Origin: an uncultured Faecalibaculum sp.
GTDB taxonomy: Bacteria > Bacillota_I > Bacilli_A > Erysipelotrichales > Erysipelotrichaceae
Direction of reading: 5' to 3'
Assembly (NCBI RefSeq): GCF_910588395.1
Contig: NZ_CAJUPA010000003.1
Location: forward strand, 40,325-104,324
DNA length: 64,000 bases
The position numbers and the translations under genes are program-made. Every line of letters begins with the position of its first letter. Positions within the stretch are counted from its first letter, which is position 1. Shown in pieces: positions 41,825 to 50,252 of the stretch. The notes beneath the pieces were generated by a model. That model had not been told where the DNA came from, searched no databases, and worked only from the letters and a program-made list of their open reading frames with translations.

Positions 41825-42697
41825 ATGCTCAAAGCGATTGTGACGGATATGGACGGGACACTGCTGGCCCCCGGCGATCATATCCTTCCTGAAACGAAAC
41901 AGAAACTTCTGGAGCTGGAAAAACAGGGAGTGACTCTGATCCTGGCCTCCGGTCGCAGCTATACCCGTCTTCTTCCCTATGCCAGGGAACTGGAACTGGA
42001 GAAATACGGCGGTTATCTCATTGAAGTGGACGGCATATCCCTGTATGACGTGCAGGCCGGGCAGCGGGAGGTGCTCCGGCGCATGGATCCCTCGGAAATC
42101 CGGGAAGTCTACACCGATCTGATGCACCTGAACTGCGAAGCCCAGGCATGTTTTGATGATGGCTTCTTCTTCTATTTTGATGAGGACATCCGCCGCCGCA
42201 AGGAAGCACTGCGCAAAGAGCGGAACATTCCCGAAGACTTTCCCTGGACAGCCGGACCCTGGGACTGGCTGGCGGACCTGCGGGGCGGCTATCCCAATCA
42301 GACATTTGTGACGAGTGCCGATCAGATCACCCGTCCCATCAACAAAATCCAGTTGATGCAGGACGAAGACAGAATCCGGGAAATCTACGCATTCCTGATC
42401 CGGAAATACGGCGACCGGTTCGAAATCTTCCGGACCTGCCCCCGGCAGCTGGAAATACTGCCAAAGGGGTACTCCAAAGGTCATACCCTCAAACGCCTGA
42501 TGGACATGAAAGGCTGGAACCGGGATGAAGTGGCGGCTTTCGGAGACGGAGAGAATGACGTGTCGATGTTCGAAGAAGTGGATGCCAGCTTTGCCATGGG
42601 CAATGCCAGAGACTTCATCAAGGAATACGCGAAGTATGAAACGGCCTCCAATGCAGACAACGGCATTGTCAAAGGTCTGGAAAGGCTGGGCTGCTGA
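41825..42697 (+). CDS. Cof-type HAD phosphatase
   Basis: A 290-residue HAD-superfamily hydrolase with a C2B cap. Motif I is VTDMDGTLLA (nucleophile Asp and acid-base Asp), motif II ILASGRS, motif III around the Lys in PKGYSKGHTLKRL, and motif IV AFGDGENDVSMFE. These proteins dephosphorylate sugar phosphates, FMN or similar; the exact substrate is open. GAGGTGA precedes the ATG at 41825. Its stop codon overlaps the antiporter start by one base (TGATG), so the two genes form an operon without an obvious shared function. Confidence 0.9.
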   Translation: MLKAIVTDMDGTLLAPGDHILPETKQKLLELEKQGVTLILASGRSYTRLLPYARELELEKYGGYLIEVDGISLYDVQAGQREVLRRMDPSEIREVYTDLMHLNCEAQACFDDGFFFYFDEDIRRRKEALRKERNIPEDFPWTAGPWDWLADLRGGYPNQTFVTSADQITRPINKIQLMQDEDRIREIYAFLIRKYGDRFEIFRTCPRQLEILPKGYSKGHTLKRLMDMKGWNRDEVAAFGDGENDVSMFEEVDASFAMGNARDFIKEYAKYETASNADNGIVKGLERLGC

Positions 42698-43620
42698 TGC
42701 AGTATCTCCTGCTTCTGGCGGGCTTTGTCCTGCTGATCAAAGGCGCTGACTGGTTTGTGGATGGAGCCGCGGATGCCGCAGCCAGGCTTCGCATTCCGTC
42801 AGTGATTGTGGGTCTGACCATTGTCAGCCTGGGAACATCCCTGCCGGAGCTGTCTGTCAGTCTGACCGCTGCCCTGCAGGGCAGCAATGCTCTGGCACTG
42901 TCCAATGTCATTGGCAGCAACCTGTTCAATACGCTGGTGGTGGTGGGATGCAGCGCCCTGATTGCGCCCTTTGCCATGAGCCGGGAGACCCGGTACCGTG
43001 ACACCACCTGGAATCTGGGCATCACGCTGCTGCTGGCTCTGCTGGCTGTGGGACACGTGATTTCCCGTGCAGATGGATGTGTCCTGCTGGCGGCTCTGGT
43101 CGTGTATCTGGTGATTCTGGTCCGGTCTGCCATGGCCAGCCGCAAAGCCGGGGCCGGTGATCCTGCCGGCAGCACGCCGGTCTGGAAGATACTCCTGCTG
43201 ATTGCGGCAGGGGTGATCTGCATTGCATTGGGCGGCGACCTGACTGTGGACGCTGCCAGAGCCATTGCCCTGAGCTGGGGATGGAGCGAAGCGCTGGTGG
43301 GTCTGACAATTGTCTCCATCGGCACGTCGCTGCCGGAACTTGTGACCAGTGTCGTAGCTGCCAAAAAAGGCGAATCCGGTCTGTCCATAGGCAATGCACT
43401 GGGATCGAACATCATGAACATCGGGTTCATTCTGGGGCTTTCCAGCGCCATTCATCCGGTGGCTGTGGTCCCGGAAAATATGGTAGATATTGTGATCCTG
43501 TCAGCGGTGGCTCTGCTGATCGTGATCATGTCCTGGAGATCCGACCGACTGACCCGGCGGCGGGGCTGGCTGTTCATTGGCTTGTACGCCTGCTATTTCA
43601 TCTATATACTGCTGCGGTAA
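42697..43620 (+). CDS. calcium/sodium antiporter (YrbG-type CaCA family)
   Basis: A 307-residue membrane protein with about ten helices in two inverted halves. Each half carries an alpha-repeat: GLTIVSLGTSLPELSVSLTA with NVIGSNLFNTLVVVG in the first, GLTIVSIGTSLPELVTSVVA with NALGSNIMNIGFILG in the second. These hold the acidic and Ser/Thr/Asn residues that bind Ca2+ and Na+. The length matches YrbG. The start overlaps the HAD stop codon. A perfect hairpin terminator follows. Confidence 0.93.
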   Translation: MQYLLLLAGFVLLIKGADWFVDGAADAAARLRIPSVIVGLTIVSLGTSLPELSVSLTAALQGSNALALSNVIGSNLFNTLVVVGCSALIAPFAMSRETRYRDTTWNLGITLLLALLAVGHVISRADGCVLLAALVVYLVILVRSAMASRKAGAGDPAGSTPVWKILLLIAAGVICIALGGDLTVDAARAIALSWGWSEALVGLTIVSIGTSLPELVTSVVAAKKGESGLSIGNALGSNIMNIGFILGLSSAIHPVAVVPENMVDIVILSAVALLIVIMSWRSDRLTRRRGWLFIGLYACYFIYILLR

Positions 43621-43641
43621 ACCCGGCGGTGATGTTGTGTG

Positions 43642-43667
43642 CAGCTCCGGTTACCGGAGCTGTTTTT
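43642..43667 (+). terminator. terminator after the antiporter gene
   Basis: CAGCTCCGG (43642-43650), loop TTA, CCGGAGCTG (43654-43662), then TTTTT. Confidence 0.9.
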
Positions 43668-43709
43668 AACAGAGAGATACATGGAAGAAGAACGGAAAGA
43701 GAAAAGATC

Positions 43710-44879
43710 ATGAAGGAACAGAAACAGAGTTTTGACCAGGTCCTGGAGCGGCGGGGAAGCAATTCGCTGAAATGGGACAATCTGGCGGATCCGCAGATGA
43801 TTCCCATGTGGGTGGCAGATATGGATTTTCAGGTCATGCCGGAGATACAGGAAGCGCTGCACAAACGGGCGGAACACGGAATCTTCGGATATGCCGGACC
43901 GGATGATTCCTACAGACAGGCGGTCTGCGGCTGGATGCAGCGGCGTCATCAGCTGGAGATTTCACCGGAATCCATTCTCTACAGCAATGGCGTGGTGTCT
44001 GCACTGAAAACCGCCATTCAGGCGTTTTCCAGCCCTGGTGATGCGGTGGCGGTGATCACACCGGTGTACTATCCCTTTTACAGAGCCATTGAAAGCAACG
44101 GCCGGAAGATCCATCCGTTGTCACTGACACTGAAGGAAGAGGGCTATGTCCTGGAGGACAGTGAACTGGAAAAACTGGACGGAGCCACGCTGCTTCTGTT
44201 CTGCAATCCCCACAATCCGGTGGGGAAGGTCTGGACTGAGCAGGAGCAGCAGAAAATCGGGGCTGCCTGCCTCAGATACGGCGTCAAGGTCGTGAGCGAT
44301 GAAATTCACGGCGATTTCATCCGTCCGGGTATCCGGATGGTGCCTTTCTGGAATGCAGTGCCTGGTTCCCGCGCCTGGTCCATTCTCTGCACGGCACCTT
44401 CCAAGACATTCAATCTTGCCGCCCTCTGGACTTCCAACATTCTGATTGATGATCCGGCTATGCGGGAGGCATTCGCGAAAGTCATGGACCGGAACGGTAC
44501 GGGAAATCCCAACATTTTCGGCATTGATGCCTGCCGGGCTGCCTGCAGCTGCGGGGATCAATGGGTGGATGATCTGAATGAATATATTGACAGCAACTTC
44601 CGGTTTATGAAAAACTATCTTTCAGCGGAATTGCCGCAGCTGAAGATGATTGAGCCCCAGGGGACGTATCTGGCCTGGGTGGACTGCAGAAATCTGGGCA
44701 TGAATGCCCGGGAACTGGAGGCTTTCATGAAGCAGGAGGCGCATCTGCTGCTGGATGAAGGGGAGATCTTCGGAAAGGCAGGTGCCGGCTTTGAGCGCTT
44801 CAACATTGCCTGCCCGAGACCGGTGCTGGAACAGGCACTGGATCAGCTGCGTGATGCTGTCCACCGTCTGGAAGGCTGA
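43710..44879 (+). CDS. MalY/PatB-type aminotransferase, probable cystathionine beta-lyase
   Basis: A 389-residue PLP fold-type I enzyme of the MalY/PatB group. It starts FDQVLERRGSNSLKWDN, then PMWVADMDFQVMPEIQ, GIFGYAGPDDSYRQAV, the PLP-site LLFCNPHNPVGKVW and VVSDEIHGDF, the Schiff-base lysine in TAPSKTFNLAAL, and a C-terminal FNIACPRPVLEQAL. Members cleave cystathionine or cysteine conjugates. The start at 43710 gives the family's usual N-terminus. No methionine or sulfur genes are adjacent, and a transaminase role cannot be excluded. Confidence 0.9.
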   Translation: MKEQKQSFDQVLERRGSNSLKWDNLADPQMIPMWVADMDFQVMPEIQEALHKRAEHGIFGYAGPDDSYRQAVCGWMQRRHQLEISPESILYSNGVVSALKTAIQAFSSPGDAVAVITPVYYPFYRAIESNGRKIHPLSLTLKEEGYVLEDSELEKLDGATLLLFCNPHNPVGKVWTEQEQQKIGAACLRYGVKVVSDEIHGDFIRPGIRMVPFWNAVPGSRAWSILCTAPSKTFNLAALWTSNILIDDPAMREAFAKVMDRNGTGNPNIFGIDACRAACSCGDQWVDDLNEYIDSNFRFMKNYLSAELPQLKMIEPQGTYLAWVDCRNLGMNARELEAFMKQEAHLLLDEGEIFGKAGAGFERFNIACPRPVLEQALDQLRDAVHRLEG

Positions 44880-44938
44880 TCCGGATTCCGGCACGGTTTC
44901 TGCTGCAGTATACAGTCACATACAGACCCGGTATCCCG

Positions 44939-44962
44939 GACAGGGGCCGGGCCTGTCGCTTT
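44939..44962 (+). terminator. possible weak terminator after the MalY-type gene
   Basis: GACAGG (44939-44944) pairs with CCTGTC (44952-44957), with a GC-rich loop, followed by GCTTTCTC. The T-run is poor. Confidence 0.35.
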
Positions 44963-44985
44963 CTCAGCCAGGATGAGGTGAAACA

Positions 44986-45900
44986 ATGATCAGTAAAAAC
45001 AGAACAATCCGGAAAATCCTGGTATCGGTATCGGTCCTGGGGCTCCTTTGTGGCTGTCAGCGGGTCAACCGCCGGTATGAACCGCCGGAAAAGCTGCCCC
45101 AAGCCAGGACGGAGGAACCGGAGACGGCTCAGCAGCCCGGTGATGACATTCAGATCCTACGGGAAGCTCTGATGGAAATCGTTGAAGAAGCGCCCCGGCT
45201 GACGGCGGACGGAACACCAGGATCTGACAATGAATTCATTTCCATTTATTACGAGAACCTGGAAACCGGTGACCGGCTTTCGCTGTATCCCGCCAGGTAT
45301 TATCCCTGCTCCATGGTCAAGCTGGTCTGCATGGCAGCGGTATATGACGGCATTGAAGAGGGAAAAATCCGGGAAAAGGATGTACAGGATATGCTGGAGG
45401 CCATGATCACCATCAGCGACAACACTTCCTACAATGTCCTGGCGCAGATGGCCGGGCAGCAGCGGATCTCGGATATCCTGAAACGGGCAGGGACCCGGGA
45501 TACCGTGGTGAATCACGGGCTGCTGCCCGGCGACGCGTATTTTGACGGAGATCCGGGTCTTCCGGACAACCGGTCCACAGCCGAGGATATGGGCAAAGTG
45601 CTGCGCCTGATTTACGACTGGCCGGATGAGGAAAACCGGGAGAAAATGCTGGATCTGCTGCTTGCCTGTGAAGATGACACGGCACTGCGTCAGGGGCTGC
45701 CGGCTCAGGACTCTGTGGCACACAAAAGCGGCTGGGCTGAAGGACTGTACCATGATGGGGCCATTGTCATGGAACCCGGCGGAGGCAGCTACATCCTGGT
45801 GATGATGACGGAAAATGCCGGACAGGAGGAATTTGCCAGTGTAAGTCAGGCGGTGACTGCGTACCGGGAGGGAACACTGGCTGTGACGGAGGCCGGATAA
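44986..45900 (+). CDS. class A beta-lactamase-fold serine hydrolase lipoprotein
   Basis: A 304-residue lipoprotein: the signal peptide ends at LCGC (Cys24). The serine-hydrolase fold of class A beta-lactamases is complete in its main motifs: SxxK in PCSMVKL (Ser109, Lys112), SDN in ITISDNTSYN, and KSG in VAHKSGWAEG. The omega-loop Glu-x3-Asn of true class A beta-lactamases is not visible; the region reads GDPGLPDNRSTAEDMGKVL. It may thus be a peptidoglycan-related esterase or carboxypeptidase-like enzyme rather than a resistance factor. GAGGTGA before the ATG fixes the start. A PBP gene converges on it. Confidence 0.82.
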   Translation: MISKNRTIRKILVSVSVLGLLCGCQRVNRRYEPPEKLPQARTEEPETAQQPGDDIQILREALMEIVEEAPRLTADGTPGSDNEFISIYYENLETGDRLSLYPARYYPCSMVKLVCMAAVYDGIEEGKIREKDVQDMLEAMITISDNTSYNVLAQMAGQQRISDILKRAGTRDTVVNHGLLPGDAYFDGDPGLPDNRSTAEDMGKVLRLIYDWPDEENREKMLDLLLACEDDTALRQGLPAQDSVAHKSGWAEGLYHDGAIVMEPGGGSYILVMMTENAGQEEFASVSQAVTAYREGTLAVTEAG

Positions 45901-45913
45901 CGGGTGCAGGTTC

Positions 45914-45936
45914 AGAGGGAGAGATCCCTCTTTTTT
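45914..45936 (+). terminator. terminator of the serine hydrolase gene
   Basis: AGAGGGA (45914-45920), loop GAGA, TCCCTCT (45925-45931), then TTTTT. Confidence 0.85.
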
Positions 45937-45990
45937 CGTTTCCGGCCATGGTCTGCATCTGACTGTATCCGGCTGCCCGGTTGCCGGGTA

Positions 45991-46018
45991 CAAAAAACCC
46001 GCGGACTTGCCGCGGGTT
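45991..46018 (-). terminator. terminator of the recU-PBP operon
   Basis: On the minus strand AACCCGCGG and CCGCGGGTT (46018-45996) are separated by five bases and followed by TTTTGTA. Confidence 0.85.
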
Positions 46019-46030
46019 TGCGTCATGGCA

Positions 46031-48580
46031 TCAGAGCCAGTTGAAAATATTGAACAGGCCCTGGAACCTGGGAAAGATGAAGCCGGTGACAGGCACGTCT
46101 GTTCCCTGGTTGTCGCCATCTTCCTGATCCTGATCCGGGTTGCTGCCGGGATCCGGCTGTTCCGGGTTGCTGGGGAATTCACAGTAGGTGCCGTTCCAGG
46201 TGCCGCCCTGTGCACCGCATTCTTCGGCAGGATCGTTCTGATCGATCGCCTCGCAGGCGGTCCCGTTGAGCTCGTAGCCATCCGGACAGCTGCAGGCACT
46301 GCCATCCCAGCTGCCGCCCGATCCGGTACAGGCTGTTGCGGCGCTGTCATCTTCCTGTTTCGTGATGCAGATGCCGGCTTCCTCATCGTAGGTGCCGCCG
46401 GCGGCCTCGCAGGCGGTGCGGATATCGTCTTCAGAAGGCTGATAGGTGCTGCCGGAGGAGGAAGTCGTATCTCCACGGTCCACAAACTCTGTTTTGATGT
46501 AGCCGCCCTTATAGTCGGAAACGCCGTCCGGGCGGGCTATGGGACTGTAGCCGCCGAACTGTTCCATATAGTCCAGCATGTAGTGGGAGATATGGAATGC
46601 GGTGGCCTGATAGAGCTGCTGATCGGTGATGTAGTAGCCCTGCTGCTGGAATTCTTCCGTATAGCCTGACCAGGTGGCGATGGTATACCGGTCGGTATAT
46701 CCCACAGACCATTCATCACGGACGGCGCCATTGGGAATTCCATACTGCGCACCGTAGACGCCCCAGTCGGAGGTTCCGGATTTTCCGTAGACTGTATAGC
46801 TGGATCTCAGGATCTCGTTGAAGTTCTGGTAGCCGCCGGTGACGACTTTTTCCAGCAGACTGGACATCATGAAGGCAGCCTGATCGGAAATCAGCTCCTC
46901 TGTGGTGGTGTTTCCGGCGATTTCTTCCTTGTCCGCCCTGCGTACAATGCGTCGCACCCGGTGGGCATTCACCCGGTTTCCGTGGTTGGCGAAAATGGTG
47001 TAGGCACTGGCCTGCTGAATGGGACTGGCCCACATGTTGGAACCGCCAATGGCATACTGTGCCACGAACTGCTCCCATACATCCTGGTCATACCCCAGCT
47101 TGCGACAGTAGTCCTGCCAGTAGGGCAGACCCTGTGCGGCAATCAGGTCATTCATGGCGGCTGCCGCTGTGGTGTTTTTGGACACACCCAGAGCATCCTG
47201 CAGGGACATCAGGCCCTGGTAGCGCCGGTCGGAGTTCTGCAGATTCTGACCGGTGGTGAAGTAATCGTCGGCTTTGTCGTTCACCGTATGAACGGTGGAC
47301 CAGCCCAGAAGGTCAAAGGTGGGAGCGTATGCCAGCAGCGGCTTCATGGAAGAACCGGGCTGTTTCCGGTCGGTGGAGTTGTCCCGGTCGGTCTGACCCA
47401 GGATATACCGCCGTCCGGGTCCCACACACAGGATTTCACCGGTGGCATTGTCAATGACGGAGAATCCCACGTCAAAGATTTCGTTGGGATAAGGAATGCT
47501 GGCCACATTGCCCCGGAGAATGTCGTCGCACTGCTTCTGCGCTCCCTGATTCAGGGATGTATAGATGTCCATGGGGATCACAAAGGGATCCTGACCCGTC
47601 AGAGTCTGCACCTCGATGATTGCCTGCTGGATATAGGGCATATTGGGATCATTGACGGTCATGTCGGTTTCCTTCAGCGCAAATTCCAGCTTCGAGTTTT
47701 TGGCCAGCTCGTACTCTTCTTCTGTGATGTAGCCATGGTCCAGCATCAGTTTCAGCGTCACATTCCGCCGACTGGTGGCACTCTTCAGATAGTCTGTGGT
47801 ATCCTCAGGCCCGGCGTATTTGTTGCTGATAGGGTTGTAGCTGGCCGGGGAGTTGACAGCGCCGGCCAGAAAAGCGGCTTCTCCCAGATTCAGCTGGGAG
47901 ACATCCTTGTCAAAATAGTATTCCGCGGCTTTCTGAATGCCCCGAGTGTTGTAGCTGGATCCGAACCAGATCCGGTTGACGTAGTAATCGAAGATGTCTT
48001 CCTTGGAAATCGACTGTTCGGCAATGAGCGCCAGATAGATTTCCTGGATTTTCAGCTTGATGGCTTCCAGTTTGGACACCGATCCTTTTTCCGCCTCGAT
48101 TTTGGCTTCCTGGTTCTTGGTGAAGGCGTTGTCGATCATCTGCATGGTCAGCGTCGAACCGCCCTGTCCCAGAGAACCGGACCGCAGGTTGCTCACAGCT
48201 GCCGCCATGAAACGGGGCAGGTCGAATCCGTGGTGATCATAGTACCGGGAGTCCTCGATGGACAGGAAGGCGTCGATCACGGACTGGGGAATCTGTTCAT
48301 AGCTGACGTCTTCCCGGATTTCGTTTCCGAATTCGTAGATCAGGTTGCCGTCTCCGTCAAACATGCGGGAGTTGGACAGGGTGGACAGGCCTTCCTGAGA
48401 AAACCGCATGCCGTCCGGATCGTTGATGACGTTGACCAGAATGAAGAACACCGATATGCAGCCAACCAGAAAGCAGGTCAGAATACCCACGGCGATTTTG
48501 TTCCAGACATCGAGTTTCCGCCGCCTGGCGGTTTTTGCAGTTGCCGGTTTCCGGGAACCGGATGTTTCTTTTTCAGGCAT
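46031..48580 (-). CDS. bifunctional class A penicillin-binding protein (PBP1) with Cys-rich C-terminal tail
   Basis: An 849-residue peptidoglycan synthase. A basic cytoplasmic tail and one membrane helix (about 29-50) precede a GT51 glycosyltransferase domain with the catalytic Glu109 in SIEDSRYYDHHGFD and GQGGSTLTMQ. The transpeptidase domain has SxxK (Ser410 in PGSSMKP), SKN and KSGTSD near residue 597. After about residue 700 comes an unusual extension with eight cysteines in three related units (CEAAGGTYDEEAGIC, CTGSGGSWDGSACSC, CGAQGGTWNGTYC), then a Pro/Asp/Gln-rich linker and a hydrophobic end (GFIFPRFQGLFNIFNWL). It follows recU as in Bacillus, where the equivalent is ponA. Confidence 0.94.
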   Translation of the reverse strand: MPEKETSGSRKPATAKTARRRKLDVWNKIAVGILTCFLVGCISVFFILVNVINDPDGMRFSQEGLSTLSNSRMFDGDGNLIYEFGNEIREDVSYEQIPQSVIDAFLSIEDSRYYDHHGFDLPRFMAAAVSNLRSGSLGQGGSTLTMQMIDNAFTKNQEAKIEAEKGSVSKLEAIKLKIQEIYLALIAEQSISKEDIFDYYVNRIWFGSSYNTRGIQKAAEYYFDKDVSQLNLGEAAFLAGAVNSPASYNPISNKYAGPEDTTDYLKSATSRRNVTLKLMLDHGYITEEEYELAKNSKLEFALKETDMTVNDPNMPYIQQAIIEVQTLTGQDPFVIPMDIYTSLNQGAQKQCDDILRGNVASIPYPNEIFDVGFSVIDNATGEILCVGPGRRYILGQTDRDNSTDRKQPGSSMKPLLAYAPTFDLLGWSTVHTVNDKADDYFTTGQNLQNSDRRYQGLMSLQDALGVSKNTTAAAAMNDLIAAQGLPYWQDYCRKLGYDQDVWEQFVAQYAIGGSNMWASPIQQASAYTIFANHGNRVNAHRVRRIVRRADKEEIAGNTTTEELISDQAAFMMSSLLEKVVTGGYQNFNEILRSSYTVYGKSGTSDWGVYGAQYGIPNGAVRDEWSVGYTDRYTIATWSGYTEEFQQQGYYITDQQLYQATAFHISHYMLDYMEQFGGYSPIARPDGVSDYKGGYIKTEFVDRGDTTSSSGSTYQPSEDDIRTACEAAGGTYDEEAGICITKQEDDSAATACTGSGGSWDGSACSCPDGYELNGTACEAIDQNDPAEECGAQGGTWNGTYCEFPSNPEQPDPGSNPDQDQEDGDNQGTDVPVTGFIFPRFQGLFNIFNWL

Positions 48581-48649
48581 TGATGACCTCCTTGTTTCTG
48601 TTTTCGTATCCGTTTGAGATGCCGGCCGAAGGCTGGCAGCTTCTGACGA

Positions 48650-49228
48650 TCATGTCTGAAAATACAGCTGATCCACTGCAGCAAGCCAGGCCAGCCGGGG
48701 ATACAGGCTCTCCTGCAGGAGAACACCGTTCGCGTCGAACCAGGCAGCGGGAATGCTGCTGTGCTGACAGGCTTTCATTTCCCGGATCAGCGCCATGGCA
48801 TCCACGAGAAATGTTTTCTGCAGTGATGAAAAGCGGATGATGAAAAAACCGATCCCGCCATGCCGGGCCACCTGTTCCAGGTGCCGGATCTGATGAGGAT
48901 GGACCATGGACAGGGGAAATCCCCGGATGTTTTTGGTTTCCTTGGCTTCGAAATCCAGGTACCGGCCTTTGTAGACCCCGTTGTAGTCCGTTGTGGAGGG
49001 TGTCTTGTAATAGGCTTCCGTGATCCTGGCGCGCTGCCGGCTGGGGTAGTCCACTCGGACCACCTGTACCGGGGTAGGTTTTTTGTACACCAGACACTTT
49101 CCGTTTTCCCGGTACCAGATATTGGAGTCGTTGATGTCAGTCTCCAGTCCCTGTCCACGGGATGCGGGATTGCCGCCGGGCGTGATGCCGGAAGGGGCGG
49201 ATCCCTGCGGATATCCAATCTTGTTCAT
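48650..49228 (-). CDS. recU: Holliday junction resolvase RecU
   Basis: A 192-residue endonuclease that resolves recombination intermediates. It shows NPASRGQGLETDINDSN, YKKPTPVQVVRVDYP and the catalytic block STTDYNGVYKGRYLDFEAKE (Asp, Glu, Lys), then HQIRHLEQVARHGGIGFFII. The gene order recU-PBP1 with gpsB and rnpB nearby is conserved in Bacillota. There is no ribosome binding site before the ATG; a perfect TATAAT ends eight bases upstream, so the transcript may start at or next to the start codon. Confidence 0.95.
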   Translation of the reverse strand: MNKIGYPQGSAPSGITPGGNPASRGQGLETDINDSNIWYRENGKCLVYKKPTPVQVVRVDYPSRQRARITEAYYKTPSTTDYNGVYKGRYLDFEAKETKNIRGFPLSMVHPHQIRHLEQVARHGGIGFFIIRFSSLQKTFLVDAMALIREMKACQHSSIPAAWFDANGVLLQESLYPRLAWLAAVDQLYFQT

Positions 49229-49235
49229 CCAAAAT

Positions 49236-49241
49236 ATTATA
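49236..49241 (-). promoter_or_regulatory. -10 box of recU
   Basis: The minus strand reads TATAAT at 49241-49236, and the recU ATG begins at 49228. No convincing -35 is seen 16-18 bp upstream. Confidence 0.5.
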
Positions 49242-49363
49242 CGGAATTTGGCAGGGTCTTTCCACTTGCCGTCCGGGAATGAAGCACGGATCGGCGATTT
49301 GTTGTAAAATCAGAGTGATGCCGGCTTTGTGACAGATCCTGTCTGGATGATTGCGACTCAGAG

Positions 49364-49392
49364 TTGACGAAGAGACAGGGGACGGGCATAAT
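49364..49392 (+). promoter_or_regulatory. gpsB promoter
   Basis: TTGACG (49364-49369) and CATAAT (49387-49392) with a 17-bp spacer, 28 bases before the gpsB start. Confidence 0.65.
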
Positions 49393-49419
49393 AAAATGGT
49401 TAGAATCGAGGGAGACTGA

Positions 49420-49770
49420 ATGGCGAAAGACACCAATCTGACAGCACAGGAGATCTACGACAAGGAGTTCCATGTGGATCTCAAGGGGTACGCCCCGGGC
49501 GAAGTGGATGAATTTCTGGATATGGTCATTGAAGACTACCAGGGATTCGAAGAAAAGATGCAGGAACTCGGCACAGCCCTGGCCCGGTACGAAGACCGGA
49601 TCAAGGAACTGCAGCAGCAGGTGTTCGCTCTTCAGACCGAGAACCAGAACCTGACGGAAAAGGTGAACGCGGATTTCGTGAACGCCAACAGCGATCAGGT
49701 GGATCTGCTCAAGCGGATCGCCAGGCTGGAGCAGGCTGTATTCGGCAAGGATCAGCAGCCCCAGCAGTAA
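49420..49770 (+). CDS. gpsB: cell division regulator GpsB (DivIVA family)
   Basis: A 116-residue DivIVA-family protein. The N-terminal lipid- and PBP-binding part reads LTAQEIYDKEFHVDLKGYAP and GEVDEFLDMVIEDYQGF. A coiled coil covers about residues 35-75 (ELGTALARYEDRIKELQQQV), and a short C-terminal domain (VDLLKRIARLEQAVFG) would form the helical hexamer. GpsB shuttles PBP1 between division site and side wall. The gene order with recU and PBP1 divergent on one side and rnpB on the other matches Bacillus, which separates it from the longer DivIVA. Confidence 0.93.
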   Translation: MAKDTNLTAQEIYDKEFHVDLKGYAPGEVDEFLDMVIEDYQGFEEKMQELGTALARYEDRIKELQQQVFALQTENQNLTEKVNADFVNANSDQVDLLKRIARLEQAVFGKDQQPQQ

Positions 49771-49779
49771 CACACGACA

Positions 49780-50154
49780 AAAACAATGTATGCCGCGAGA
49801 CGGCTGCTGGCCTTCGGGTCAGAGGAAAGTCCATGCTCGCACTGTCTGAGATGACAGTAGTGATTGTGCCGGGCCAATCAATAAGCCCGGGTGCGCCGCA
49901 GGGCGCAACGGCTGTGTTCTTTGCCTAAAGCCTGTGCCATGGCAGAGAACCTGTAAAAGTGCCACAGAGACGAAGCCGTTCCGGAAACGGAACGGGTGGA
50001 ACGGGTAAACCCCTCAAGCGAGAAACCCAAATTTGGTAGGGGAACTGCCGGACCGGAATTCAACGGGAAGGCGGATGCACCTATGTGCATAGATAAATAG
50101 CCGCCGCCGGCTTTGCCGGAACAGAACATGGCTTATGAACGGATATATTGTTTT
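49780..50154 (+). ncRNA. rnpB: RNase P RNA, type B
   Basis: Universal RNase P elements are in order: GAGGAAAGTCCATGCTCGCA near 49833, the CAGTAGTGATTGTGCC region, GTAAAAGTGCCACAGAGACG, GGTAAACCCC with CGAGAAACCCAAATTTGGTA, GGAATTCAACGG, GATAAATAGCCGCC and the closing ACAGAACATGGCTTATG. Type B (Bacillus-like) is indicated by the AAACCCAAATTTGGTAGGGG part. The 5' AAAACAATGTAT and the 3' ATATATTGTTTT pair as helix P1 and set the ends. It processes tRNA 5' ends. Confidence 0.96.
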
Positions 50155-50158
50155 ATGA

Positions 50159-50187
50159 CCTCTTTGCAAAAAGAGGTTTTTGTTTTT
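50159..50187 (+). terminator. rnpB terminator
   Basis: CCTCTTT (50159-50165), loop GCAA, AAAGAGG (50170-50176), then TTTTTGTTTTT. Confidence 0.9.
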
Positions 50188-50252
50188 CCGGAATGCGGCT
50201 CTTCTGGCCTGCCGCGGGTTTTTTCCGGGCTGCTCTGGTATCATGAACCTGC

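Noticed and set aside
46961..48583. 540-codon plus-strand open frame opposite the PBP gene
   Set aside because: Antisense shadow of the glycosyltransferase and transpeptidase domains.
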